Assembly (NCBI GenBank): GCA_031255035.1
Contig: JAIRTI010000017.1
Location: 1-5,668, forward strand
DNA from: Desulfovibrio sp.
GTDB taxonomy: Bacteria > Desulfobacterota > Desulfovibrionia > Desulfovibrionales > Desulfovibrionaceae
Length of the DNA: 5,668 nt
Reading direction: 5' to 3'
Position numbers and translations under genes: made by a program
The notes under the pieces: generated by a model
What the model was told of the DNA's origin: nothing
Databases searched by the model: none
The model's input: the letters and a program-made list of their open reading frames with translations, nothing else
In this document: piece by piece, positions 1-5,668 of the stretch
Numbering within the stretch: the first letter of the stretch is position 1
Layout: every line of letters begins with the position of its first letter

Positions 1-443
1 CGTCCATACGGCCCCCTGGCGAGCAGTTCAACGGCCAGGTCGTCGGCAAGGCTGAGGATATCGCCCGGACGCATCTTTTTTGCGGGCTTGAGCAGGGCTT
101 CGGCCTCGGCCTGTTGCCGACCGGGGAATAGCGGGCCGCCATCGGCCGGGTGAAGCAGGGGCGGCGGCGTAAGCAGCAGGACTTCGGCTTTGCCTCCGTT
201 GGAACGGCGGGCGGCAACCCTGGCCGGTATGACGCGGGAGTTGTTGGCTACCAACAGACAGTCCGAAGGCAGAAATCGCAGGATATCGCCGAACATCCCG
301 GTGCGCGTCGCGCCCGTTCGCCTGTCCAGGACCATCAGGCGCGAAGCGCCGCGTTCAGGTGGCGGGTGTTGGGCGATCAGTCTTTCCGGCAGAGGAAAAT
401 CATAGCTTTGTAAAAAATAGTCTGACGAATCGGCGTCGGCCAT
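1..443 (-). CDS. queA: S-adenosylmethionine:tRNA ribosyltransferase-isomerase, 5' part (QueA), cut by left window edge
   Basis: QueA transfers and isomerises the ribose part of S-adenosylmethionine onto 7-aminomethyl-7-deazaguanine in tRNA, giving epoxyqueuosine at wobble position 34; it acts in the cytoplasm. Only the first 147 codons are visible of a protein usually about 340-370 residues long. Seen directly: the family N-terminus YDFPLPERLIAQHPPPERGA (residues 14-33) followed by SRLMVLDR; the motif NNSRVIPAR (67-75), where most members have NDTRVIPAR; GGKAEVLLL (83-91); and KPAKKMRPGD (119-128). A proline-rich stretch at about 92-115 lies between the last two blocks, where many relatives are shorter. 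The ATG at 443..441 is chosen because it has GGAG six bases upstream and the family similarity begins about 14 residues later. The gene lies 140 bases downstream of potD on the same strand, but shares no obvious function with it. The family call is firm; the rest of the gene is outside the window. Confidence 0.94.
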   Translation of the reverse strand, partial: MADADSSDYFLQSYDFPLPERLIAQHPPPERGASRLMVLDRRTGATRTGMFGDILRFLPSDCLLVANNSRVIPARVAARRSNGGKAEVLLLTPPPLLHPADGGPLFPGRQQAEAEALLKPAKKMRPGDILSLADDLAVELLARGPYG

Positions 444-449
444 GGGGCG

Positions 450-453
450 CTCC
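450..453 (-). promoter_or_regulatory. Ribosome binding site of queA
   Basis: GGAG on the minus strand, six bases before the ATG at 443..441. It supports that ATG as the start of queA. Confidence 0.65.
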
Positions 454-532
454 GGCAGGCTTCGGGCCATCCCGGCCCGTCAGCGTCCAAAAGATGTCAG
501 GTTCCCCAAGCCGGGGCAACATTCCAGGCGGT

Positions 533-576
533 CTTCCCGCCCGGTCCGCGAAAGCGTCCGGGGACCGGGCGGGAAG
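533..576 (-). terminator. Strong inverted repeat just after potD, possible terminator or mRNA 3'-end stabiliser
   Basis: The left arm (533-547, CTTCCCGCCCGGTCC) and right arm (562-576, GGACCGGGCGGGAAG) are perfect reverse complements over 15 bp, with a 14-base loop. The stem begins seven bases past the potD stop codon. The position and very GC-rich stem fit the end of the lysA-potABCD transcript. On the minus strand the hairpin is followed by ACCGCCTGGAATG rather than a run of T, so it is not a canonical intrinsic terminator. It may instead work with Rho or protect the mRNA from 3' exonucleases. The repeat is certain; its role is inferred. Confidence 0.6.
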
Positions 577-583
577 CGTCGGT

Positions 584-1633
584 TTATTGCAGCGTCTTCA
601 GCTTTTCCCAATACTTTTCATACTCGGCCAGGCTGTCGCCGACGCTGGTGATGAATTCGGCGTTCCGCAATTCGGCCGGGCCGGGGACCAGAATGGGGTT
701 TTTGCGCAGGTCTTCCGGCAGAAGGTCCAGGGCGGGCAGGTTGGGGGTGGAGTATTTGTATTCCTCGACGCAGCGGGCCGCCACATCCGGGCGGAGCATG
801 TAATTGATGAAGACATAGGCGTTTTCCACGTTTTCCGCGCCCGAGGGGATGGTGAAGCTGTCCGTCCACAGAACCGCCCCCTCTTCGGGAAACACGTAGG
901 CCAGTTTGTCGTTTTCCTCAAGCGCCACAAGGTAGTCGCCGTTCCAGATCGGCCCCATCCAGACTTCCTCGCTGATCAGGGCCTGTTTGATGGCCGTCAC
1001 GTCAAAGACGCGGACCGAGTTTTTCAACTGGGCCAGAAATTCATACGCTTCGCCGATTTCTCCGGCGTCCCGGCTGTTGATGGAATGGCCTCTGGCCCGA
1101 AGGGCGATGCCGAAGGCGTCGCGCAGGTCGTCCGTCAGGATGATTTTGCCCTTGTATTCGGGGCGAAGCAGGTGGTTCCAGCGGGTCAGCGTGCCTTTGG
1201 GCACGTATTTGGTGTTGTAGGCCAGGCCCACGGCCCCCCACATGTACGGGACGCTGTACTTGTTGCCCGGATCATACTCCTGATCCATGAGCTTTTTGTC
1301 CAGGTTCTTGAGATTGGGCAGCTTGCTGTGGTCGAGTTCGCGGATGAGCTTGTCGCGGCGCATCATATCCACGAAATAGCCCGAGGGCACGACCACGTCG
1401 TAGCTTTTGCCGCGCAGGAGCTTGACTTTGGCGTACATGGCCTCGTTGGACTCAAAGGTGGAATACACCACCTTGATGCCGGTTTCCCTGGTAAAGGCGT
1501 CAAGCACGTCCTGGGGTATGTACTCGGACCAGTTGTAGACGATGACCTGACCTTTGTCCGCGGCTGGGGCGGGCACGGCAAGGCATACAGTCAGGGCGAT
1601 CACGCTGACGAGAAGGGCGAGTCTTTTTTTCAC
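584..1633 (-). CDS. potD: Spermidine/putrescine ABC transporter, periplasmic substrate-binding protein (PotD)
   Basis: PotD captures polyamines in the periplasm and delivers them to the PotBC channel. The 349-residue length matches E. coli PotD. A Sec signal peptide is visible: MKKR, a hydrophobic core at about 5-20, and a probable cut after APA (residue 24). Cys17 is preceded by Val, so it is a poor lipobox. Family blocks run the full length: YNWSEYIP (33-40), ETGIKVVYSTFESNEAMYAK (50-69), VVPSGYFVD (81-89), LLRPEYKGKIILTDD (155-169), IWNGDYLV (229-236), LWTDSFTIP (255-263), RPDVA (281-285) and YSTPNLPA (294-301). Residues matching the E. coli ligand cage are kept: Trp35, Glu37, Tyr38, Ser84, Tyr86, Asp169, Trp230, Trp256, Asp258 and Tyr294. 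Two differ: Asp172 in place of Glu171, and Ile328 in place of Gln327. The GTG start overlaps the potC stop by four bases (GTGA) and follows AAGGAG, so it is probably translated by coupling. The family is certain; the preferred polyamine is not. Confidence 0.96.
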   Translation of the reverse strand: MKKRLALLVSVIALTVCLAVPAPAADKGQVIVYNWSEYIPQDVLDAFTRETGIKVVYSTFESNEAMYAKVKLLRGKSYDVVVPSGYFVDMMRRDKLIRELDHSKLPNLKNLDKKLMDQEYDPGNKYSVPYMWGAVGLAYNTKYVPKGTLTRWNHLLRPEYKGKIILTDDLRDAFGIALRARGHSINSRDAGEIGEAYEFLAQLKNSVRVFDVTAIKQALISEEVWMGPIWNGDYLVALEENDKLAYVFPEEGAVLWTDSFTIPSGAENVENAYVFINYMLRPDVAARCVEEYKYSTPNLPALDLLPEDLRKNPILVPGPAELRNAEFITSVGDSLAEYEKYWEKLKTLQ

Positions 1634-2403
1634 TGTTTTCTCCTTATCTGGCTTACGGCTTGCGCCAAGAGGACAAAAAACAGGGTGAACAGGAACATGA
1701 TCGCCGACAGGGCGTTCACGTCGGGCTTCACCCCGAGCTTGACCATGGAATAAATTTTCACCGGCAGCACCTCAAAGGAAGGCCCGGTGGTAAAGGTACT
1801 GATGAGAACATCGTCCATGGAAAGAGTGAAACTGAGCAGCCAGCCGGCGGCGATGGCCGGAAAGGCCAGGGGCAGCAAAACGTGGCGGAAGGCCGCCGCC
1901 TCGGAAGCGCCGAGGTCGCGTGCCGCCTCGATAAGGTGTTCGTCAAACTCCTCCAGACGGGCCAGGACGGTGACGGCCACGAACGGCGCGCACAAGGTCG
2001 TGTGGGCGAGCAGAATCGTCACAAAGCCCAGCTCCATTTTCAGGGCGATGAACATGACCAGGAGCGATATGCCCATGACGATGTCCGGCGAGACGGTCAG
2101 CAGAAAAATGCCGCCGTACATGACGCGCCGCCCCGGAAAGTGGTAGCGCTTGACGGACAGAGCCGTGAGCGTGCCCAGAAAGGTCGCGAGCGAGGCGGCG
2201 CACACGGCCACCATCAAGGAATTCAGGGCCGCGTCCAGAAGCGCCGAATTGCTGACCAGACTTTCGTACCAGCGGGTGGAGAAGCCTCCCCAGTTGGTCG
2301 TGTATTTGCCGCTGTTGAACGAATACACAAAAACCACGAAGAGCGGCAGATAAAAAAAGGCATACACCAGCCCCATATACGCGCGTTTGAGGCTTCGCAT
2401 CAT
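1630..2403 (-). CDS. potC: Spermidine/putrescine ABC transporter permease (PotC)
   Basis: PotC is one of the two inner-membrane permeases of the PotABCD polyamine importer. At 257 residues it is close to E. coli PotC (264). About six membrane segments can be read, at roughly 9-29, 61-82, 96-118, 126-147, 178-199 and 230-251. The cytoplasmic EAA loop that docks on PotA is EAARDLGASEAAAFRHVLLP (159-178). PotC-type signatures follow: LSMDDVLISTFTTGPSFEVL (194-213) and VKIYSMVKLGVKPDVNALS (215-233). The ATG at 2403 overlaps the potB stop by four bases (ATGA). GGAGG lies ten bases upstream; a second in-frame ATG directly follows and would have a longer spacing of 13, so the first is preferred. The 3' end overlaps the potD start. 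Confidence is high from full-length similarity and from gene order. Confidence 0.96.
   Translation of the reverse strand: MMRSLKRAYMGLVYAFFYLPLFVVFVYSFNSGKYTTNWGGFSTRWYESLVSNSALLDAALNSLMVAVCAASLATFLGTLTALSVKRYHFPGRRVMYGGIFLLTVSPDIVMGISLLVMFIALKMELGFVTILLAHTTLCAPFVAVTVLARLEEFDEHLIEAARDLGASEAAAFRHVLLPLAFPAIAAGWLLSFTLSMDDVLISTFTTGPSFEVLPVKIYSMVKLGVKPDVNALSAIMFLFTLFFVLLAQAVSQIRRKQ
1640..1645 (-). promoter_or_regulatory. Ribosome binding site of potD (supports GTG start)
   Basis: AAGGAG lies six bases before the GTG at 1633..1631, inside the last codons of potC. It is the best Shine-Dalgarno match in the operon, in keeping with the usual need for excess binding protein over membrane components. 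It fixes the GTG, followed at once by AAA AAA AGA (the basic start of the signal peptide), as the start codon. Confidence 0.8.
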
Positions 2404-3344
2404 CTCAGCGCCGCCTCCGGCAGGTTCGCCGCCTCGCGGCGCGGGTTTTTGCCGTCGCCGTTCCCGCCGAGCAGCCCTTTCTTCTCTCGCCCGGCAACGC
2501 GCAGGGAACTCAGCCGGTACAGCCCGGCCATCAGTATCAGCGCCAGGGTTAGCACGGCGCTGGCCGCCGCGCCCAGGGGCCAGTTGTTGGCAACGAGAAA
2601 CTGGTTTTTGATGAAGGTGCCGAGCAGCATGTTTTTGGCCCCGCCCAAAATTTCCGGCACGTAAAAAATCCCGAGCGAGGGCAGAAAGACCAGCATGCAG
2701 CCGGCCACAATGCCGGGCAGAGTCAGGGGCAGGGTGATGTGCCAGAAGGCTCGCAGCGACCCGGCACCGAGGTCGCGGGCCGCGTCAAGGAGGTTGGTGT
2801 CCAGTTTTTCAATGGACGCGTACAGTGGCAGCACCATGAACGGGAGCAGGGTGTAGGTCAGCCCGACAAAAACGGCGAAATCCGTGTACATAATAACCAG
2901 GGGCGCATCAATGAGGCCCAGGGCCATGAGCAGGCGGTTCACCATGCCCTGGGCGCCGATAATCAGAATAAGGGCGTAGGTGCGGATCAGGGAATTGGTC
3001 CAGAAGGGGATGATGACCAGCAGCAGCAGCCAGGGACGCCATTTGGGCCTGGCCCTGGCAATATGGTAGGCAAAGGGATAGCCCGCCAGCAGGCAGACCA
3101 GGGTGCTGAAAAAGGCCAGACGCACGGAATCCCACAGCACCCGGAGAAACACCGGGCCGAGCAGTTCCCGGTAATTGCCGAGGGTGAGCGCCGGAATGAA
3201 AAAGTCGAGCTCGCCCCGGTCCAGCACGGAAACGAGCAGCAAGGCCAGGGAGGGGAGCAGGGCGAAAGCGCCGAGCCAGAACCAGGTGACCGAGATGCCG
3301 AAGGCCCGGAAAGCCGAGCCGCCGCCGCCGGGCAGGCGGGGCAT
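2400..3344 (-). CDS. potB: Spermidine/putrescine ABC transporter permease (PotB)
   Basis: PotB is the second inner-membrane permease of the polyamine importer and pairs with PotC. Membrane segments can be read at about 19-41, 71-94, 105-130, 148-172, 205-228 and 257-277. Diagnostic blocks are PFWTNSLIRTYALILIIG (113-130), LPFMVLPLYASIEKLD (167-182), the EAA-type loop DAARDLGAGSLRAFWHITLP (187-206), and GIFYVPEILGGAKNMLLG (225-242), all close to E. coli PotB. At 314 residues it is some 30-40 longer than E. coli PotB. The extra length is partly a glycine-rich N-terminus and mainly a charged hydrophilic tail (about 281-314), expected to be cytoplasmic. The ATG at 3344 overlaps the potA stop by one base (TAATG), with GGAGGG six bases upstream. 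The 3' end overlaps potC. The family call is certain; the role of the tail, if any, is unknown. Confidence 0.96.
   Translation of the reverse strand: MPRLPGGGGSAFRAFGISVTWFWLGAFALLPSLALLLVSVLDRGELDFFIPALTLGNYRELLGPVFLRVLWDSVRLAFFSTLVCLLAGYPFAYHIARARPKWRPWLLLLVIIPFWTNSLIRTYALILIIGAQGMVNRLLMALGLIDAPLVIMYTDFAVFVGLTYTLLPFMVLPLYASIEKLDTNLLDAARDLGAGSLRAFWHITLPLTLPGIVAGCMLVFLPSLGIFYVPEILGGAKNMLLGTFIKNQFLVANNWPLGAAASAVLTLALILMAGLYRLSSLRVAGREKKGLLGGNGDGKNPRREAANLPEAALR
2414..2418 (-). promoter_or_regulatory. Ribosome binding site of potC
   Basis: GGAGG lies ten bases before the ATG at 2403..2401, within the codons for the hydrophilic PotB tail. The spacing favours the first of two tandem ATG codons. 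Confidence 0.6.
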
Positions 3345-4462
3345 TATTCACCCTCCGAATCAAGAACCACTTCCCAGCCCTCGACCCAGGAAAGCGCGAC
3401 CCGATCGCCGGGGCTGTAACTGATATCCACATCGTCTTCGTTAAAAAATTCCGCCGCCTGCAACTTTCTGCCGCTGTCCAGAGTCAGGAGGATGTCGACC
3501 GTGGCCCCTTTATAAATGGCCTCGTCGATGCGGCCCAGGAAGAACTGGCCGGTGAAGGGATGCTCGTTTTCCAGGTACACGATGAGGTCTTCGGGCCGGA
3601 GCAGCACCTTGACGTCTTCGCCGGCTTCAAACTCGCGTTTGCTGCGCAGCTTGAAGTCCTTGCCCTCGACATTGGCCGTGTAGGCGCCGTCGTCAAGGCG
3701 GCTGGTGATGGTGGCTTCAAGCACGTTGATCTCGCCCACAAAATGGGCCACGAAAAGATTTTCAGGTTCCTCGTAGATCTCCTGAGAGGAGCCGATCTGC
3801 CGGATTTCGCCTTCGTTCATGACCGCCACCCGGTCGGACATGGCAAAGGCCTCTTCCTGATCATGGGTGACGAACACAAAGGTGATGCCGATCTGGCGCT
3901 GCAAGTGCTTGATTTCGAGCTGCATCTGTTTGCGCAGCTTGAAATCGAGGGCGCTGAAGGGTTCGTCCAGCAACAGCAGCAGGGGGTTGTTCACAATGGC
4001 CCTGGCAATGGCCACCCGCTGCTGCTGGCCGCCGGAAAGCTGCCGGGGCTTGCGGTCGGCCAGGGCTTCCATATGCACGCGGCGCAGCACTTCGCTGACG
4101 CGGTCGCTGATTTCGGCGCGCGAACGGCGCTGCATTTTCAGGCCGAAGGCCACATTGTCCCAGACCGACATGTGCGGGAACAACGCATAGTTCTGGAACA
4201 CGGTGTTCACCTGGCGGCGCTCGGGCGCGGCATCGGTGATGTCTTCGCCGTTGAGCAGCAGTTCGCCCCTGCTCGGGCTCTCAAAGCCGGAAATCAGCCG
4301 AAGAATGGTGGTCTTGCCGCAGCCGGACGGCCCCAGCAGCGTCAGAAACTCGCCGTTGGCAATGGACAGATTGATATTATGCAGAGCCGCCGTTGATCCG
4401 TAATATTTGGCGACGCCGCGCAGTTCGATGATCGGGGGCGCGGAAACGGGGGTGTCCAACAC
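3344..4462 (-). CDS. potA: Spermidine/putrescine ABC transporter ATP-binding protein (PotA)
   Basis: PotA is the cytoplasmic ATPase that powers the PotBC channel, presumably as a homodimer. The 372-residue length fits the family (E. coli PotA 378). All nucleotide-binding motifs are intact: Walker A GPSGCGKTT (44-52), Q-loop Gln90 in FQNYALFPH, signature LSGGQ (142-146), Walker B LLLLLDEP with Asp166 and Glu167, D-loop SALD (170-173) and H-loop His200 in VTHDQEEA. The C-terminal part (about 240-372) is the TOBE-type regulatory domain typical of the PotA/MalK/CysA group; LLRPEDL (287-293) is visible in it. The GTG start at 4462 lies three bases after the lysA stop, with GGAG six bases upstream. 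The next codon, TTG, is a less likely start. PotA assignment over other importers of this group rests on the adjacent clear PotB, PotC and PotD. The enzyme looks fully active. Confidence 0.96.
   Translation of the reverse strand: MLDTPVSAPPIIELRGVAKYYGSTAALHNINLSIANGEFLTLLGPSGCGKTTILRLISGFESPSRGELLLNGEDITDAAPERRQVNTVFQNYALFPHMSVWDNVAFGLKMQRRSRAEISDRVSEVLRRVHMEALADRKPRQLSGGQQQRVAIARAIVNNPLLLLLDEPFSALDFKLRKQMQLEIKHLQRQIGITFVFVTHDQEEAFAMSDRVAVMNEGEIRQIGSSQEIYEEPENLFVAHFVGEINVLEATITSRLDDGAYTANVEGKDFKLRSKREFEAGEDVKVLLRPEDLIVYLENEHPFTGQFFLGRIDEAIYKGATVDILLTLDSGRKLQAAEFFNEDDVDISYSPGDRVALSWVEGWEVVLDSEGE
3351..3356 (-). promoter_or_regulatory. Ribosome binding site of potB
   Basis: GGAGGG lies six bases before the ATG at 3344..3342, within the final codons of potA. 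It supports re-initiation by ribosomes finishing potA. Confidence 0.75.
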
Positions 4463-4465
4463 GGC

Positions 4466-5668
4466 TTACTCCGGAAAGACCGCCAAAAGGTCTTCAATGG
4501 TGTCGCGGCGGCGGATCAGCTTTGGCGCGCCGTCGCTCCGGATCAGGATTTCGGCGGGACGCATGCGCTGATTGTAGTTTGAACTCATGGCAAGGCCGTA
4601 AGCGCCGGCGTCGAGAATGCCGAGAATGTCTCCACGGGCGATCTCGGGCAGTTCGCGATCCTTGGCCAGAATGTCGCCGCTTTCGCAGATGTTGCCCACG
4701 ATGGTCTGGACCATGGCTTCCCTGGGCGCGTCATCGCCCGGATATACCTCAACGTCGTGGAAGGAGCCGTACATCATGGGCCGGGCCAGGATGGAGAAAC
4801 CGAGGTTCGTGCCCGCGTAGCGCGTAGGGCCGTTGTTTTTCACCGCGTTGACCGCGCCGAGCAGGATGCCGCACTCGGCCGCAATGTAACGGCCGGGCTC
4901 GATGACAAAGCGGCCGGCAAAGCCGCTTTCCTTCCGGTAGTCGGCAAGAAGCCGCGACAGCGCGTGGCCGAGTTCCGTCAGGTCGAGGCGCTTTTCGCCG
5001 TCGTATTTGCGGTAGGGAATGCCGAAGCCGCCGCCGAAATCAATGACCTCAAGGCCCCGGAAGCGTCCGGCCGTCTCAAGCAGCCATCCGGCCGCGGCCA
5101 TGAAGGACGAAGCGTCCATGAACAGTGAGCCCACGTGCTGGTTGAGGCCCGCCAGGACGAGGTTGTGCCGGGCGATAACGGCCAGCATCTCGTCGAACAG
5201 TTCCGGATTGACGCCGAACTTGGTTTCCTTGCCGGCGGTCACCACCTTGGCGTGGTGCCCGGCGCCGATGCCGGGGTTGACGCGCACCATGACCCGGCCG
5301 CCGGGGCGCAGCCGCCCGAAATCTTCGAGTTGGTCGAGGGAATCAACGCTGACCAACGCGCTTTCGGCGGCCGCCAGTTGGAGTTCCTCCCCGGAAATAT
5401 TGTTGCTGACGTAATTGATGGCCTCTCTGGTGAAACCGGCCTTGTGCAGGACGGCCAGTTCGCCGGGGCTCATGGCGTCGGCAATCAGGCCTTCCTCGCG
5501 GATGATCCTCAACAGATGCGGGTTGCCGTTGGCTTTGGTGGAATAACAGACCGTAAGCCCCTGCGCCGGGGCCAGGTTTTTCATTTCACGGCAGCGGGCG
5601 CGCAGGATATCCTCATTATAGACGTAAAGCGGCGTTCCGTAAGCTTCGGCCAGTTCAGCCGGGCCGGT
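4466..5668 (-). CDS. lysA: Diaminopimelate decarboxylase-like, PLP-dependent fold-III enzyme, start beyond right edge
   Basis: LysA removes CO2 from meso-diaminopimelate to give L-lysine, the last step of lysine synthesis, in the cytoplasm. 400 residues are visible; since members are usually about 410-420 long and similarity to the N-terminus (ELAEAYGTPLYVYNEDILRA) is already present, only a short N-terminal piece seems missing. Counting from the right edge, the PLP-binding lysine is Lys45 in CYSTKANGNP. The barrel motif HVGSL follows His178; the glycine loop GGGFG (212-216) and EPGR (257-260) bind the cofactor phosphate. CESGD (328-332) carries the cysteine donated to the partner active site in the dimer. 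AGAYGLAMSSNYNQRMRPAE (354-373) is the typical LysA C-terminal block. CESGD and SSNYN point to LysA rather than ornithine decarboxylase (CDGLD type). The block TNLGFSILARPMMY (287-300) departs from the usual VDxGMxxLxRPxLY. It is the first visible gene of the polyamine-transport operon. A paralogue with another substrate is possible. Confidence 0.9.
   Translation of the reverse strand, partial: TGPAELAEAYGTPLYVYNEDILRARCREMKNLAPAQGLTVCYSTKANGNPHLLRIIREEGLIADAMSPGELAVLHKAGFTREAINYVSNNISGEELQLAAAESALVSVDSLDQLEDFGRLRPGGRVMVRVNPGIGAGHHAKVVTAGKETKFGVNPELFDEMLAVIARHNLVLAGLNQHVGSLFMDASSFMAAAGWLLETAGRFRGLEVIDFGGGFGIPYRKYDGEKRLDLTELGHALSRLLADYRKESGFAGRFVIEPGRYIAAECGILLGAVNAVKNNGPTRYAGTNLGFSILARPMMYGSFHDVEVYPGDDAPREAMVQTIVGNICESGDILAKDRELPEIARGDILGILDAGAYGLAMSSNYNQRMRPAEILIRSDGAPKLIRRRDTIEDLLAVFPE
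4469..4472 (-). promoter_or_regulatory. Ribosome binding site of potA (supports GTG start)
   Basis: GGAG lies six bases before the GTG at 4462..4460 and spans the last sense codon of lysA and the base before it. It supports the GTG start and coupling of potA translation to lysA. Confidence 0.65.

Larger units (their letters stand above)
444..583. other. Intergenic region between potD and queA
   Basis: This 140-base stretch is the only real gap between genes in the window. It contains the 15-bp inverted repeat just after potD (533-576), a smaller GC-only hairpin (463-468 pairing with 474-479, five-base loop) in what would be the queA leader, and the queA ribosome binding site. I see no convincing promoter, no small gene with a good start and no riboswitch-like structure. 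queA could be transcribed from a weak promoter here or by read-through from the pot operon; the sequence does not decide. Confidence 0.6.

Noticed and set aside
463..479. Small GC-only hairpin (6-bp stem, 5-base loop) in the queA leader, considered as a preQ1-type riboswitch or attenuator
   Set aside because: It lacks the pseudoknot elements of preQ1 riboswitches and any following T-run. A stem this short is expected by chance in GC-rich sequence.
491..519. Possible sigma-70 promoter for queA on the minus strand (TTGCCC, 17-base spacer, CATCTT)
   Set aside because: The spacing is ideal but only 4 of 6 and 3 of 6 bases match consensus. In GC-rich DNA this is too weak to call without transcript data.
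1583..1585. Cys17 of PotD as a lipoprotein attachment site
   Set aside because: The residue before it is Val, not Gly, Ala or Ser, and a good APA signal-peptidase I site follows, so a soluble periplasmic protein is more likely.
359..1753. A 464-codon open frame on the plus strand across potD
   Set aside because: It lies antisense to the clear PotD gene, is of low-complexity composition with no recognisable domain, and is explained by GC-biased codons leaving few stops on the opposite strand.
1660..2664. A 334-codon plus-strand frame antisense to potC and the end of potB
   Set aside because: It is a Gln/Gly/Arg-rich shadow of the two permease genes, without a ribosome binding site or family resemblance.
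2739..3419. A 226-codon plus-strand frame antisense to potB
   Set aside because: Its composition, full of Gln, Gly and Glu, is that expected from the complement of hydrophobic membrane codons. No domain is visible.
3560..4396. A 278-codon plus-strand frame antisense to potA
   Set aside because: It mirrors the conserved PotA frame; no independent coding evidence.

Overview
The window is a GC-rich stretch of bacterial chromosome in which every supportable gene lies on the minus strand. High GC, strong GC bias at third codon positions (which opens long spurious reading frames on the opposite strand), Gram-negative-type signal sequence and protein similarities suggest a deltaproteobacterium, perhaps a Desulfovibrio relative. 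That placement is an inference from gene style, not proven by a marker gene.

In transcription order (right to left) the layout is as follows. (1) Nearly all of a diaminopimelate decarboxylase-like gene (lysA), whose first few codons lie beyond the right edge. (2) potA, the ATPase of a spermidine/putrescine ABC importer. (3) potB and (4) potC, the two permeases. (5) potD, the periplasmic polyamine-binding protein. (6) A 140-base intergenic stretch that holds a perfect 15-bp inverted repeat just after potD. (7) The 5' third of queA, the tRNA queuosine-modification enzyme, cut by the left edge.

The five genes lysA-potA-potB-potC-potD are packed as one translationally coupled operon. There are 3 bases between lysA and potA, a 1-base overlap (TAATG) at potA/potB, and 4-base overlaps at potB/potC (ATGA) and potC/potD (GTGA). 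Each downstream gene has a Shine-Dalgarno sequence inside the end of the gene before it. PotD would capture a polyamine in the periplasm, PotB and PotC form the membrane channel, and PotA, presumably as a dimer, drives import. LysA makes L-lysine from meso-diaminopimelate in the cytoplasm. Its fixed linkage to a polyamine importer is the most thought-provoking feature here, because lysine and diaminopimelate-type decarboxylases belong to the same fold-III PLP family as several polyamine-making enzymes.

The window looks largely like ordinary core metabolism and transport. I see no mobile element, CRISPR array, tRNA, rRNA or clearly new system. The points worth a second look are modest: the operon partnership, substitutions at two PotD ligand-site positions, an altered motif in the LysA-like enzyme, a hydrophilic PotB tail, a proline-rich insertion in QueA, and a strong hairpin lacking a U-tract.
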